A DNA stretch of 64,000 nt from Malus domestica (GCF_042453785.1 NC_091667.1:11932001-11996000), one strand, 5' to 3'. Numbered from the stretch's first letter, positions 1 to 12,027 are shown. Numbers and translations: made by a program. Notes: generated by a model from the sequence alone, not told the origin.

Positions 1-1670
1 GTTGGTAATGCTTTGAGCATAAGTCTTCAAATGAAGATCATGGCAGAGGCTTATTCAGCTCTTCCTTGCCATTGTTGGCTTTAATGGTATCTTAGCTTCT
101 TGATAGTCAAGTGGAGATTCACGTCTTGTACCCCACATAAAGTGGTTTTTTTTATTAAAAACATCCAAATCAGGGAAAATCAAATTTGTGACGGTTCGAC
201 AATCGACAGAATTGGAGGGAATAAGAGTGTGATTAGTGCTATGGGAATGAATCATCCATAAGCATCAAAGTTAGAACATTCGAGTTCTAAAACATGGGTT
301 TCATGAAAAATGTCGGGTTTTCATGGGTGTATTGTTTTATGAAAACTTCGGGTTTCAAAGATACTAAATTTGAAACTGCATGTTCAATTTAGTTTATGAA
401 CATTTAGTTCATAAAAGAGAGGTTCCTGTAAGAACACAGAATGCAATATCCAACTAAGTGTAGTGGATTTGAGGTTCTTCGGGAATTCAAGTGTGAGTGC
501 TTTAGGACTACGAAAGTAAGTCAATGGTTCAAAGTATAAAAATAAATTATTGAATTGTTAATGTCCAAAAGTGATCTTCAGGTCAATAATTTTGGATTCA
601 TTATTAGATTAATGGATTGCAGGTCATTTTTAATTAATTCAATAGATCGGGACCATTTGGGGTCGATCGTAGAAGCAAAAATAATAATAACATTCAGGTT
701 AAAATTATTTAAAATGCTAAATAATAGCGTTGGGTCGAAAATACCATAGCCCAAAAGATAGGGCTGGGTGCCATAAGCCAAATGAGGGGCTTGGGTTGGG
801 TATGGCTGCAAAAGTAGCCCACGGAATGGTCTTTAGGCCATGGGCCATGAGCATGGAGCTCAACAGCAGCAGCTGCTGGCTCTTTGGGCTAAAGGAGGGG
901 CACGGATCAGGCCAGCAAAATGCTAGCCTGCGGGTTGGGTCCGAGGCAACTTAAGCCCAACAGCCAAAGCTGCTGGCAAGCAGGTCGAGACTGGGGCGAA
1001 GCCTAGTGAGTTCACAGGCTAAGGGACACGGGACAATGGGCCAAAATTTGTTGGTTTTGGGCTTAGGGACTGCAGGTCCTATAAACAAAGATAGGTCGTA
1101 AGGCCTAATGGTCTGGATTAGCACAGCAAAGCCTTAAGGCTGCTGCCATGAGGGGTCCAAGGTGTTCGCGGTGGTGGTGCCGCAAGTACCCATATATTTT
1201 TTTCGACAGAATTAGGGTTTGAAAACCCTAAATTTCTTCTAATTTATTTTATATTATTTGACTCACAAATTCCACATAGCAAATATAATTGCATAGTGCA
1301 TGAAACAAATATATATTTTGACAAATATATGAACATATACAATATTTATATCAGAAGGAAAATATAAACATAGGGGATTCATGCATCATGGGGAAGGTTT
1401 TCATGCGATTCAAATATCTTACTTTATTTTAAGCGTACCTAATGGGCAGAAAACAATAAAAACCTTTGAATTTGTAGAAGATCCTTCTCGAAAGCCGGAA
1501 TTGCATCTCCAATGCGTTGTATCACGTTAACACAAAATTGAATCAATATCATGTAGATCAATTCAACAAAATAATAAATTAATCATAAAAAGAATGATTA
1601 AAACGTAATACTCCCCAAATTGAAGAATAAATTCTCTTGGTAGCGCAACGTCAAGAGCGTGTTGATAACG
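1..1670 (-). other. Ty1/copia gag start and 5' leader, decayed (copy A)
   Basis: The minus-strand reading of about 1-250 matches 5990-6240 closely, including the blocks near 20-60 and 110-125. Both copies are the decayed N-terminal part of a copia gag; the fragment AMIFI is readable in each. From about 260 to 1650 is non-coding leader rich in short acttcgggttt-like and gggccc-like motifs. A probable tRNA primer-binding site lies at 1655-1670 (minus strand GTTATCAACACGCTC), next to the LTR at 1671. The rest of this element lies left of the window. Numerous stops; no intact ORF. Confidence 0.6.
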
Positions 1671-1942
1671 TGTTGTAGGGAATATTTACTAAACAATTAT
1701 GGAGGCCATATGGAGAGAGAGAGGGTGCGGCATATAGAGAGAGATGAGAGAGATGTGTAATTGTGGGTGTGTTCTATTCCACCCCATTGTGCCTTTATTT
1801 ATAGTAGTAGGATAGGTAAAAACCTTTCCCTTTAGGAATACAATATTTAATAGGTAATTTACTCCTAATAGGAATATAAGATACATTCTCATATCTACTA
1901 GGATTTACACAATCACATTCCTAATCTAATAGGACTGCAACA
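1671..1942 (-). repeat. Ty1/copia LTR (copy A), approximate right edge
   Basis: Homologous to the LTR at 12878-13710. Both have a purine-rich gagagaga tract, a minus-strand TATA-like box in the sequence gcctttatttatagta (near 1790-1806) and the segment aggatttacacaat. The left edge is set by a TG start next to the primer-binding site. The right edge is uncertain (caaca at 1942 is one option). Its position, with gag leader on one side and pol relics on the other, suggests one LTR shared by two tandem elements. Confidence 0.5.
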
Positions 1943-2597
1943 GTTAGGTCTTTTTAGAAAAGTCAAGGTGGTCAGCTAGTTTATGACAATCACTAACTGT
2001 AAAGATAATAATTGGTTAGTACCACCAGCTACGTTATCATAGGTGATAAATTGTTTAGGAGAGCTGAGGGAAGGCCTAATTCTAAGATACCTTGGAGTTA
2101 AAGAATCAATGAGAGTGTTACCAAAAGTTCATGAAAGATCCTGTGGAGCTCAGTGAAAAAGGTTTTATCCGACCTTATCGAATTCTAAAAGAATTACTGT
2201 CGATTTGATTAGTTTCATACCAAATTTGGGAATGTGATTTACCGTTAGTGCTTGTGTATTTCTATGGCCAGAAAAGACCCATTGGCTAATTTTGATGCAA
2301 TTGTAAAATAATGTCGCACAAATGACAATCCCTTACGAAATAATACCACTCAAAAGTCCTACAGACTTTTTGATTCCCAGTTCTATTTCTTAGAGTCTCG
2401 GACGAAGACGTATGTTGCTCCTTGAATTTTTGAGCTGCTTCTGCTTTGTCCAATGCTGATTCATATTACCTTTTTATCCCCGGAGGAAAGCTCACCATTT
2501 TTTAACAAAATGTTAACATATTCAGCAAGCTGGGCTATCTTCACATTAGTCTGAACATTGAAGCTATCAGAAGACCAAGACTTTAACATCATCTTAG

Positions 2598-3171
2598 TGT
2601 AGAATTATCAGAGAGGCCAAATGCCCACTTTCAACAACACGAATATTATCCCCAACTTGGTAATTACCATCTGCACAATTCGTCAGGTGTGAGGTTTTAT
2701 CACAAAAGGCCTCGTATTAGTTGGACTGGAGTTGGGATATTTAAACTCTTCTTTTCATAGAGATACGATCGATGTGAGATATTTCAACATGCCCCCTCAT
2801 GTAAGACTCGATTAGTGGGTCACACGTGGGAGATCTACAAATCGACAGCCACATGGAGCCAAGATGACTCACTCTATACGCGGGGCCAAAGGACCCACCA
2901 TCATCACACGGGGCCAAAAGGACCCACCCATCACGTGGTGGTATAGTATGGGTCCACTCCTTAGCTCTAATACCATGTAGAATTATCAGAGAGACAAGCC
3001 AAATGCCCACTTTCAACAACACCGATATTGTCCCCAACTTAGTAATTACCACCTGCACAATCCGTTAGGTGTGGGGTTTTATCACAAAAGGTCTTGGTAT
3101 TTATTGCAGTGGAGTTAGGATACTTAAACTATTCTTTTCATAGAGATACGGTCGATTGGGATATTTTAACA
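2598..3171 (-). mobile_element. TRIM (terminal-repeat retrotransposon in miniature), complete
   Basis: Two direct repeats of 192 and 196 bp (2598-2789 and 2976-3171) flank about 186 bp of non-coding DNA. Read on the minus strand the LTRs begin TGTT and end TACA. Next to the 5' LTR is a primer-binding site at about 2964-2975 (TGGTATTAGAGC, one mismatch to the initiator-Met consensus TGGTATCAGAGC). Next to the 3' LTR is a purine tract at 2790-2798 (GAGGGGGCA). The 5-bp target duplication cttag is exact at 2593-2597 and 3172-3176. No coding capacity; such elements depend on enzymes from autonomous relatives. Confidence 0.92.
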
Positions 3172-3254
3172 CTTAGTATCTTCAACGTTTTTGCAAGCAT
3201 GATGTTTCTTGATAACATATTTCCACAGACGTTGTTGAAATTTTTTAGATCGAT

Positions 3255-3440
3255 GACACCGATATTGTTCCCAACTTGGTAATGATCACATGCCCAATCC
3301 GTCAGATGTGAGGTTTTATTACAAAAGGCCTCGGTATTAGTTAGAGTGGGGTAATCATATTTAAAATCATTATTTTTTGTTGCCCCCATCAATGTGGGAT
3401 AGCTAACACGTTCCCTCACGTGGAACCCTATTTAGTGGTT
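3255..3440 (-). mobile_element. TRIM fragment, second copy
   Basis: 3255-3408 is a diverged partial copy of the TRIM LTR at 2598-3171, sharing the stretch from ccgatattg through the gatgtggga motif. It is followed by the same purine-tract complement (ttccctcacgtgg) and some internal sequence. The beginning of the LTR and the other end are missing. It lies only about 80 bp from the complete element, so it is either a decayed neighbour or the remains of a nested or tandem insertion. Confidence 0.7.
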
Positions 3441-3740
3441 CATATGTGGAGATCTATACATCGGCAATTGAAACTCAGAGGTCATCTCCAATAGAATCCA
3501 CACTTGATTTCAATCTTTCCATGAGGTGCTTCTAAAGAACTTAGAGATCGACTCTATCTTAATAACTCAGTCGCCGATGTACTAGGATCAGCCACTAGGT
3601 GCGGTCAACCTACCTTCAGGGGATGTCCAATACACGTTAGCAGTGTCCTATCCATCTTGGGACAACGATATCTATTTGCCACGTCTTTCCTTGCAAGCAT
3701 GTTTGCAGCTGGTATATGCGATTTTGTCACATTTGCTAGA

Positions 3741-4160
3741 TCAGAGAAAGCGTCTGGTAACATTCTGATGATCTAGAATAGGGATCGAGATGAGACATAA
3801 TAGGGAAGTCCACAATAATTCGCTCTGTTCTTCAGGAGCGTTGACAGTTTTATCTCCCCCTAACGGAGGGAAAACTGTCTCATTGAAGTGACATAATCGC
3901 TTGCAAGCGCATAAGAGAATCATAGTTGACATTGATTCACATCCTTTTGTGAGGACCCATAATGGTACATTACGGCGACATAATTGGCACATAAATTGTA
4001 CACCAAAAATGTGTAAGTACAAAACTTCAGGTTTGTACCCAGTTACCAACTGTAACGCTATTGGGTGGCACGCCTCAAGCGGATTAACAAGCTGAAGTAG
4101 TGCATGGTCCCAGGCAGGGGTCGGGAGTTTGGTATGTATGACCAACGACCAAACAATCAA
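3741..4160 (-). pseudogene. Ty1/copia integrase-region fragment
   Basis: A 139-residue open stretch on the minus strand contains WDHALLQL, PLQLVTGY-like HPIALQLVTGY, YLHIFG and HFNETVFPPLGGDK. These match the segment between the copia integrase core and RT, where families usually read WDHA, SPLQLVTGYEP, HLRIFGCAVY and CHFDETVFPPLGGD. Frame is lost within the segment (after HIFG), and no catalytic triad residue can be verified. Part of the relic at 1943-5660. Confidence 0.75.
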
Positions 4161-4559
4161 TTAAAGGCGTTTAATGAAAGCTTTTACCAAGCCATTTTGG
4201 GGTGAACATGGGAATTTACTAATTTAGTGTTCAATTACAAACCCAACAGACATGCAATACTTATCAAAGTATCTTCGATGTAAACTCTTCGACAATATCC
4301 AGCCTTCCAAACTTTAAGATTTTAAGGGGTGAGCCCATAAAATCGGTGAGGAGGTTTAGCAGCAATAAGTGTGGACAAACATGTGATTAGTTTATCGATA
4401 CATCAACCAAAACCATAAGCATTTTGGTTGGATTAGTCCACAAATGTTCCATTGAATCTGCTATAGAAAAGATAGAGGATATGTAAGGATCGTTATAGTA
4501 CATAGCCATGTAATTCGTTTGCCTATTAATAATCTAAATTGCTGGGTCAGAATTTGCCC

Positions 4560-4960
4560 AATTAAGATCAAGAGCATGCTTGGCAAGGTACTCTTCCAAG
4601 TATGATGTCCCTATTGCTAGTAAGGGGATGCCCTCTAGATGTCCTAAGCGTTCGTGCCACAACGAAATTTCCTTTGGAATATCGGGCTTCTGGCTAGCCA
4701 TATAGTGGTCTTGAATGGTTGTAATCCATTTGATAGGCGTTCCATCCTCTCTAAAATACGCTTCTGGTTATATTCGTAGGAAGTGTTAAGGAATTTTTAC
4801 TTTATTTTCTACATTGGTTTCAATATGGTAATAGTTTTCTCGAATATCCTTAAAGCTCAAAAAGCGTTCTCCCAGAACGAAGTGAGTATAAGGCTTCCCT
4901 TTATGGTAAAATTAGTACCATTGAAAAACATAGGGCAATGCCATGCCCCACAATCAGGTT
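4560..4960 (-). pseudogene. Ty1/copia protease/pre-integrase fragment
   Basis: The minus-strand translation near 4600-4690 reads ISLWHERLGHLEG, the hallmark of the GAG_pre-integrase domain (usual form LWHxRLGHP). Just upstream (about 4790-4930) are relics reading LGERFLSFKDIREN and HIET, as in the end of the copia protease region. Frameshifted and without a continuous ORF. The order gag, this segment, integrase fits a minus-strand copia element. Confidence 0.65.
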
Positions 4961-5676
4961 AGATAAGCTTGAAAAGGGTTTTCAGGAGGGTGATTAGGTA
5001 TGAAGTTAACATATAAAACCAAACAGCTAACTTCCCCACAAGAACATACCTAAGCATGAGTTAATTGGATTTGTCACATGTCTTAATTTTTGTCAATTAA
5101 CTCGTATTCGAGAATAGTAATGTCATCCAAACACTGAACTTAAATCTGGGAACATAGAAAGTTGTTCACAAAGTAACCAAATATACAAGGGGGTTCGGTC
5201 ATGTGGCTTTCCATGGCAAATTTTGCTTTTCCAAATGTGTTAGGTGGATCAAAATTAGTCTCACGGATTGTTTATGAGAATGGTACTCATCAACAACATT
5301 GGTAGGGGCACAGACAAGTGCATAACCAATGATCTATTCCGTCAAAACGAAATTAGATTCTGCAGGGTTTGAGGTTCGGGAAACTGTCCCTTACTCTTGA
5401 AGTTTTAGGTCTTAGGTGATAAGGATCACACTTCTAGCTATGATGCCACCTTTTGGCAAACCTTGATTCTACCATATGTTGTAAAACAAACTCGAAAATG
5501 GTTGTGAGAGAAACAGACCCAAACTTGGGTTCAAAAAAATCTAACCAAAACTAGAAAGGTTTGTTCGGTACGCATTTGTCTAAGCAAAGCATACAATTTG
5601 GTGGGCCCCAGTCAAAACTGGGTATCACCATTCAGGAGACTTCAGCTGAAGCTGAGTCTATACTGTTTGGTATCTC

Positions 5677-5925
5677 TCAGTTGATCACTGGGTACCTTTC
5701 TTTCACAGGTATGATAGTAATCAAATTTGATAATTCAGTAAACTTTTGCTCTTTATAATGTTGCTTCAGGAGCATTTTAGAGATATGGAAGGATGAGAAA
5801 AATCTTCTCCAGTCGAAATTTGATCGGATATAAACTTCAGAGTTGTACTTATTCATGGACGTAAAAGTTTCAATTATGTCTTGCTTCAGGCAAGAATTTA
5901 TCTTTTCATGATTGTAATGGTCCAT
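5677..5925 (-). pseudogene. Ty1/copia gag (UBN2-type) fragment
   Basis: An 82-residue minus-strand stretch contains KYNSEVY, SSFHISKMLLKQHYKEQKF and ELSNLIT. This is the spacing seen in gag UBN2 domains of plant copia elements (EYNSAMF, TFSTFHASNVLLQQQYREKGF, YSELISCLL). The fragment is truncated at both ends. Together with 5926-6240 it forms the gag of the copia element whose 5' LTR is at 12878-13710. Confidence 0.65.
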
Positions 5926-7287
5926 ATAAGCGAGTCAAAGAGCCATGAAATCCTCGTCGATGAGGCACTTCCATTTGACATGTTTCAGGCATAAGTCTTC
6001 AAATGAAGATCATGGCGGAGGCTTATTCAACTCTTCCACACCATAATTGGCTCCAATGATTCGCAACTAGTTGTAGTTAAGCGGATTGTCACGTCTTGTA
6101 TTCACATAAAGTAGTTTCTGTTTGAAACTTCCAAATTAGTGAATCAAACTTGTTACAATTCGACAATTCGCTGAATGACAGAAACAAGAATGTGATTGGT
6201 GCATTTGGAAATAAAATCTCCATAAGCATCAAAGTCAGAACATGCAGGTTGTAAGACATGGTTTCGTTTAAACAGATTTAAGCATGGAGAACTTCGGGTC
6301 TTAACATGAGTGTTGCACGTTAAGAAACTTCAAGTTTCTATGGCACTTATCCGAAACTTCAGGTTTCATGGTACCTGCAAACAAATACAATATATACAGG
6401 ACAAAAATATATGTAAAGCAATTGAAAAATAAATATATTAATAGTGGGTAGCTTCGGGACACTTTATGTGAAAGTTAAGGGAAACGGCCCTAAAAATTAT
6501 AGAGCTTCAGGTCCAAATATTATTTTAATCGGTTAGGTTGCAAGCCAGCGAGAAAAACTTGGGTTAAAGGAACCCAGGCCCAAATATGGGCTAAGATAGA
6601 AAAAAGTGAAAGCCAAATCCTGATTATAGGATTTAGGGTTTCATAAGGGTTAAAGAAAAAGTATTTTTCACTTTTGGATTGCAGGTTTCCATAAAAGAAA
6701 ATAATTGGGGTGAAAAAGAAAAAAAAAAACTAAGGGATAGTAGGCCCAAATCTGGGCGAAACAAATAGCCCAAACATGGGCACATTAGAATTAGAGCCCA
6801 AAACGTTGGCTGTTGGCCCAACACCATTTTTCTTTTCAGTTTTTTGGTTTGCTATTAGAGCTGACCCAAGAACTGAGGGCCCAAAACTTTGGAAAAAACT
6901 GCCCAGACCCAAAACAGTGGGTTGGGGATGTGGGCTGAGCGCAAGAATGCCCAAAGAAGGCTCGTGTCTGGTATAGGACACCCCAGCAACACTGGGTGTG
7001 GTTTTCAACGGAGAAGACAGTGACGTAACCGCAAATGGGGACGACTCAGACCAGACAGAGGTCAGGGTAATCGTGGGTTAGTCAGAAACCCACTGCACAT
7101 CGACGGAAAGGGATTATCGACGTCGGGGGTCCAAGATTTTTAGAGATTCAAATTTGAATCTCGACGAAACCGATGAGGTTCGATGGGAAATTCGTTGGTT
7201 GTCGTCGTGGATAACTATCTTCAACGATGAGGGATGATTTCAAGTCATTGACGGCGAGGAATTCAACGCTGTGCTTCGCCAGACAGC
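5926..7287 (-). other. Ty1/copia gag start and 5' leader (copy B, left part)
   Basis: 5987-6240 is a diverged duplicate of 11-260, the decayed gag N-terminus. 6240-7287 is leader with repeated acttcgggtt-like and gggcccaaa-like motifs and no credible gene. The leader is interrupted at 7288-7292 by the chromovirus insertion and resumes at 12279. Confidence 0.55.
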
Positions 7288-7292
7288 GGCCC

Positions 7293-7730
7293 TGATACAA
7301 CCTAATTCGACCTTAACTAATTGTGCAGGTGAAATAGTAATGGAAGAAAGATGAAGAAGATGAAGCTGAGCTTCAATATTTTTTGGGAACTTTAACGAAA
7401 AGCATCCGGTACTGTTCACTTTAACGAAAAACCACATTTTTACACTAAAAAGTCAATCCTGTACTATTCACTTTACCCTTTATTTTGTCCTTATCATTAA
7501 AACTCAAAGTTTTCAAGCCCTTTTCATTAGTTTTCCTATATTTTTTTGGATATATTCTATTTAATTCAAATGACCGTTGGCAGTAAAAAGCCATGGTATG
7601 CCGAATATAAAGTGCTCCAAACAAACTCTGCCAGCTGGCAATACTAATAAACTCTCCTAATTACCAACACATGAGCATCTTTTAACTAACTAAGTCACTA
7701 ATTATGATTAAACTAATCATAATCATAACA
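7293..7730 (-). repeat. 3' LTR of the chromovirus
   Basis: 438 bp, from tgatacaacc to atcataaca. It aligns with 12028-12278 at both ends but carries a 153-bp MITE plus its 9-bp duplication (7385-7546), which explains most of the length difference. Confidence 0.88.
7385..7537. mobile_element. Mutator-type MITE nested in the chromovirus LTR
   Basis: 153 bp absent from the partner LTR. Termini GGGAACTTTAACGAAAAG and, inverted, AGGAAAACTAATGAAAAG match imperfectly. The flanking 9-bp duplication atatttttt is exact at 7376-7384 and 7538-7546, the size expected for Mutator-like elements. I recognise this as resembling an abundant apple/pear MITE (recollection). No coding capacity. Confidence 0.85.
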
Positions 7731-7848
7731 TTGCCTACCCCTTAAGAACAACCCTGTCCTCAAGGTTACAACTTGAAACTAGAATTACAACTTTAAGCAA
7801 TTGAAAAATAACAACTTAAAACTGAAAATTTGGAAACTGTGACACAAA

Positions 7849-8850
7849 TTATTCGTAGTCCTCCCAAGTAGCTTCACTTTCGTCTTTGCTAGCCCATTGA
7901 ATCAACAGTTGCACTCCCGCAACATTACCCTTCTTGTATATTCTCCTCTGCAACACTGCTGCAGGATATGTGGGAGCAATTCCATCTTTAGTGACTTGGG
8001 GTAATACTGGAACCACTGCAGCCTTGTTTCCTAAATGCTTTTTCAAGCAACTCACATGGAAAACAGGATGGATCTTACAACCTTCAGGCAGCTGAATCTT
8101 ATATGCTACTAGGCCAATTCTTTCATTCACTTCAAATGGTCCATAGTGCTTAAGATGCAGCTTGTGGTATGAATGGGAAGCAAGCGATTGCAGCTGATAT
8201 GGCACCAATTTCAAATAAACCCAGTCCCCTATTTCAAACTCCCTATGACTCGTGTTTTTCAGCCTATAACTTCATTCTATTCTGAGAGCCACAAACAAAT
8301 TGGTTTCGAGCATTGACAGTAATTTATCCCTGGCCATTAGACCTTGTTCAACTATTTCCAGCTTAGCTGTTCCTACTTCAAAAGAAACTAAGTGTGGTGG
8401 TGGATAACCATAAACCATTTCAAATGGTGTGAACTTTGCAGAAGTATGGAAGGAGGTATTGTAGCTCCACTCAGCCCAAGAAAGCCATTGTAACCACTTT
8501 TTAGGCTGGTTGCTTGTGAAACATCTCAGATATATCTTTAAACACCTATTAACTACCTCCATTTGACCATCACTTTGAGGATGGTATCCTAAGCTCATGC
8601 ACAACTTTGAACCATGGAGTTTGAAAAACTCTTTCCAAAAAGAACTGAGAAACACAACATCCCTATCACTAACTATAGTGGTTGGCATACCATGGAGCTT
8701 AAACACTTGCTCCACAAACTTTTGAGGCACAATGGCAGTAGTATAAGGATGGGACAAAGATATAAAATGTGCACATTTGGTTAACCTGTCAACCACAACC
8801 ATGATAACAGACTTCCCTTTACATAGAGGTAAACCTATCACAAAATCCAT
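7849..8850 (-). pseudogene. Chromovirus integrase with chromodomain-like C-terminus
   Basis: Read 8850 to 7849 in one frame with an in-frame stop near 8272. The integrase core shows MDFVIGLP (first Asp), VSDRDVVF (second Asp) and GQMEVVNRC (Glu, usually QTEVVNR). A GPF segment (HYGPFEVNERIG) and KIHPVFHVSCLK follow. The end, with QRRIYKKGN and LIQWASKDESEATWED, resembles the chromodomain that targets chromovirus integration to heterochromatin. The N-terminal zinc-binding part is probably in the decayed sequence at 8851-9075. Interrupted, so inactive. Confidence 0.85.
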
Positions 8851-9075
8851 GCTAATATCTACCTAAACTTGCTGAGGTATTAAAAGAGGTCGGAGTAGCC
8901 CAAGAGGAGATACAGTTTCATACTTATTTTGCTGGTAGGTTCTACATTCAGCCACCCATGTTTTAATATCCTTCTTCATTCCCACCTAATAAAACCCTTT
9001 TTTAATTCTTTGGTAGGTCTTGAGAACCCCTTCGTGACCTGCCATGGGAGTTGAGTGGTGTTCCTCAAATGGTTT

Positions 9076-9435
9076 TTATCTCCATGGGGATGTAGGACTA
9101 ATGACAATCCTTGATTTGTACCTCAGAAAGCCATTATTAACCTGAAACTTAGGCAATTGAAGATTCAAGCTGTTATTCCCAATAGTGGCATTGGTAAGAA
9201 CTTCTTGGATTCTCTGAGAAATCCACTTATCCTGCTCATTATTTCTTCTCAAGTCATCCATCCAACCAAAGTAGGGATAAGTGATAGTCTTGCACTCCAA
9301 ATTTTCATTTTCAACCTCATCAGAATTAGTAGGCAAAGAACCAGAACTAGGTGGTCTAGATAAAGCATCAGCTACTACATTCTCAACCCCATGCTTATAT
9401 TGTATCTCATAGTCATATCCCAACAACTTCGTCAC
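9076..9435 (-). pseudogene. Chromovirus RNase H end and RT-integrase linker
   Basis: A 119-residue stretch begins TKLLGYDYEIQYKHG, followed by NVVADALSR, the highly conserved end of Ty3/gypsy RNase H (usual YDFEIxYKPGxxNxVADALSR). The rest is the linker before the integrase zinc finger. It is in the same frame as the integrase at 7849-8850 but in a different frame from RT at 9642-10694, so at least one frameshift lies near 9440-9640. Confidence 0.8.
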
Positions 9436-9479
9436 CCATTTTTGCTGGAATAGTGTGTTAGCTCTCTATTTCAAGAAGA

Positions 9480-10694
9480 ATTTAAGACTATTGTGATAAG
9501 CTTTTATTCAAAATGGCAGCCTTGCAAGTAATTGTGCCACTTCTTCACTGCATTGACAATGGCAATAAGCTCCCTATCATAAGTAGAAAATGCCTAGTTC
9601 TTTGGACTTAGTGCATGACTAGTGAATGCTACAGGTCTTCCCTATTGATGTAGGACTGCCCCTATCCCATAGCCTGATGCATCACACTCAATTTCGAATG
9701 GTAGAGAAAAATTTGGCAGTGCTAAGACCTGAGGGGATACCATAACCTGTTTGAGCTGATTGAAAGCTTCTTCTGCTACAGGAGACCATTTGAAGCCATC
9801 TTTTCTAGTCAATTGGTACAATGGTTGGCATATTTTTCCATAACCAGGGACAAATTTCCTATAATAGCCAATCAAACCAAGGAAACCATTGAGTTGCTTC
9901 ACATTTGTAGGTATAGGCCATTCCACAATAGCCTTCAACTTATTGGGATCAACAGCTACTCCCTCACTTGAGCCTATATGCCCCAAGTACTCCACATGAG
10001 GTTGACCAAAACTGCATTTATGTTTCTTCACATAAAGCTTATATTTGCTGAAAAGCTCAAGAGTAATGAGCAGGTGTTGTAAATGTTATTCCCATGATTT
10101 ACTGTAAATTAGGATATCATCAAAGAAGACTAGGATGAATTTCCTCAAGTGAGCTTTGAAAACATCATTCATCAAACTTTGAAAAGAAGCAGGAGCATTA
10201 GTTAGCCCAAATGGCATAACTAGGAACTCATAGTGACCCTCATGAGTCCTAAAGGCTGTCTTCTCCACATCCCTAGGATCCATTCTAATTTGGTGATAAC
10301 CTGACCTCAGGTCTAACTTTGTAAAGTACCTGGCTCTAAATAGTTCATCTAATAGATCATCTATCAAAGGTATGGGGTATTTGTCTTTGATTGTTAATTA
10401 TTTGAGTTCCTTGTAATCCATGCATAGTCTCTATGTACCTTCATTCTTTTTAACCAAAAGCACTGGAAATGAGAAAGGGTTATGGCTAGGTCTGATAAAA
10501 CTAGCTTGTAGTAATTCCTGCACTGCTTTCTTTATCTCAGTTTTTTGCAAAGGACCATAGTGGTATGGCCTAATATTTGGTGGCTTAGCTCCAGGGATTA
10601 ATGGGATTCGATGGTCATATTCTTTCTGGGGTGGTAGTGCAAAAGGAACCATAAAAACCTCTTGAAAGCTTTCCAAAAAAAGCTTCCAATTCAC
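9480..10694 (-). pseudogene. Chromovirus reverse transcriptase and RNase H start
   Basis: One frame from 10694 down to about 9480 with stops near 10431, 10370, 10085 and 9642. Motifs: [47 protein letters not shown], the catalytic box [10 protein letters not shown] (F-DD form typical of Ty3/gypsy), VEYLGHIGS and FLGLIGYYRKFVPGY. RNase H begins with FEIECDASGYGIGAVL, whose DASG holds the first catalytic Asp. The conserved residues seen are present, but nonsense codons break the chain. Confidence 0.88.
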
Positions 10695-10986
10695 TTAATT
10701 TTTCAATGTCTAATGTTTGGTCTTCATTCTTATTGGCATCCACAGAGTAAAGAAACATACCCAAGTTTGAATTACAAAACTCTTTGTTAAGCTGGTGAAA
10801 TGTAATCTCCTGCACAGGTGGTGGTGTAGGGTATCTGTGATACAACTTGAACTGGTTTTGACCCACAGAGAATTCCATTGTAAGCAATTGAAAGTCCCAC
10901 AACACAGGGCTCATTGTGGAAAGCCATTGCACTCTAAGAACCACATCACACCCTCCTAAGGGTAGAGAAAAAAATTTGAACGTCAC
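10615..10986 (-). pseudogene. Chromovirus protease C-terminal region
   Basis: A 123-residue stretch reading LPLGGCDVVLRVQWLSTM and PVLWDFQLLTMEF matches the conserved block between protease and RT of Ty3/gypsy chromoviruses (usual GCDVVLGVQWLxTLGPVLWDF). The protease active site should lie just upstream, in the decayed 10987-11170, where I cannot read it. It overlaps the start of the RT frame by a frame change. Confidence 0.75.
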
Positions 10987-11179
10987 TGATAACCCCCTTT
11001 TTATGAATCTACTTTTCTAAAACACCCTTGACTCCTACCTTTCCCTCTATCTGCTATCATGACATCAAAGGGCTTGGTGGGATTAAGCTACCAACCATGG
11101 TGTTTCATTAGTCTAAAGTCCACAAAGTTATGTGTGCTACCAGAACCAGCACTTACATCTCTCTTTCTTGCGTTGCACT

Positions 11180-11650
11180 TCAGCAGGGGGTCAACTTCTT
11201 AAAAGGTAGTCTTACTTGCCTATTTCTGGGTATGGCATGTGGTAAGGCTAGTGGTGTATGAGCATGTCTAATAAGCTGGGGAAACTTTGTGTTTGAAGGC
11301 CTAAGCTCAGACAATTTTTCATCTAATTGAATAGCAAGGGCAATTTCATCATGAAGAGTAATACGCTTAAGCAATTTGACATCAAACTTTAATTCACGCC
11401 TCAATCCACCCAGGAAGCAACTCGTAAGTAAAATAGGACCAAAATCAGAAGTTCTATTTGCCAACCTTCGAAATTCAGCAATATAGTCTTTGGGGGTACC
11501 TATTTGCTTCAACTTAAACAAGGATTCAGCACTATCCTCGAATTTAGAAGGTCTAAACTCCTTCCAGAATGTCTTAGTAAACTCAGGCCAGTGAGGAGTG
11601 GAATTGATGCAGTCAAACCAGATGAACCATTGCAGTGCCTCTCATTCAAG
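11180..11650 (-). pseudogene. Chromovirus gag (retrotransposon gag domain)
   Basis: The 113-residue open stretch 11180-11521 starts LKQIGTPKDYIAEFRRLANR and continues GGLRRELKFDV, typical of the Retrotrans_gag domain (LxQxGTVxDYxxxFexL; GLKpEIk). The preceding 11522-11650 in another reading contains decayed gag sequence. The zinc knuckle expected downstream is not visible. Confidence 0.75.
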
Positions 11651-12027
11651 ATGAAATGAGACTATAATAACTTTCTGGGCATCCAGTGTGTTGTGGTAGT
11701 GAAAAAATTGCCTCGATTTGTAAATCCGAGCGAGTGGATCTTCGCCATCCATGAAATGAGGAGTTGGCGGCCACTGGAGTGTACACTAGAGCTGGCTCAG
11801 ATGAGGATGCACGCCCTCCTCCATAAGCAAGTTTGCGACGGAACTAATCAAAGTATGCCATCACTTTTGGCATCGACTGCCTTAGAAAGGGACGAAATCA
11901 TTGTCGGAACTGCAGCGACAGAAGATTCTAACGCTGCAACTCCATCATCCATGACTGAAAAACGAGCGGTGGTGGTGTGTCGTGGTATACAAGGAAGGGT
12001 AACCCAGGAGAAATTGGATGATACCAA

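Larger units (their letters stand above)
1943..5660 (-). pseudogene. Ty1/copia pol relic
   Basis: Strongly decayed internal region of a copia element read right to left: gag end, protease and pre-integrase (near 4560-4960), integrase (3741-4160), then scraps up to the LTR. Excluding the TRIM, only about 1.1 kb remains left of the integrase segment, far too little for RT and RNase H, so most of that part is deleted. Many frameshifts and stops. The assignment rests on the two recognisable segments listed separately. Confidence 0.6.

Noticed and set aside
730..954. 74-codon plus-strand ORF
   Set aside because: Lies in copia leader rich in gggcc motifs; not conserved in the equivalent leader at 6240-7287.
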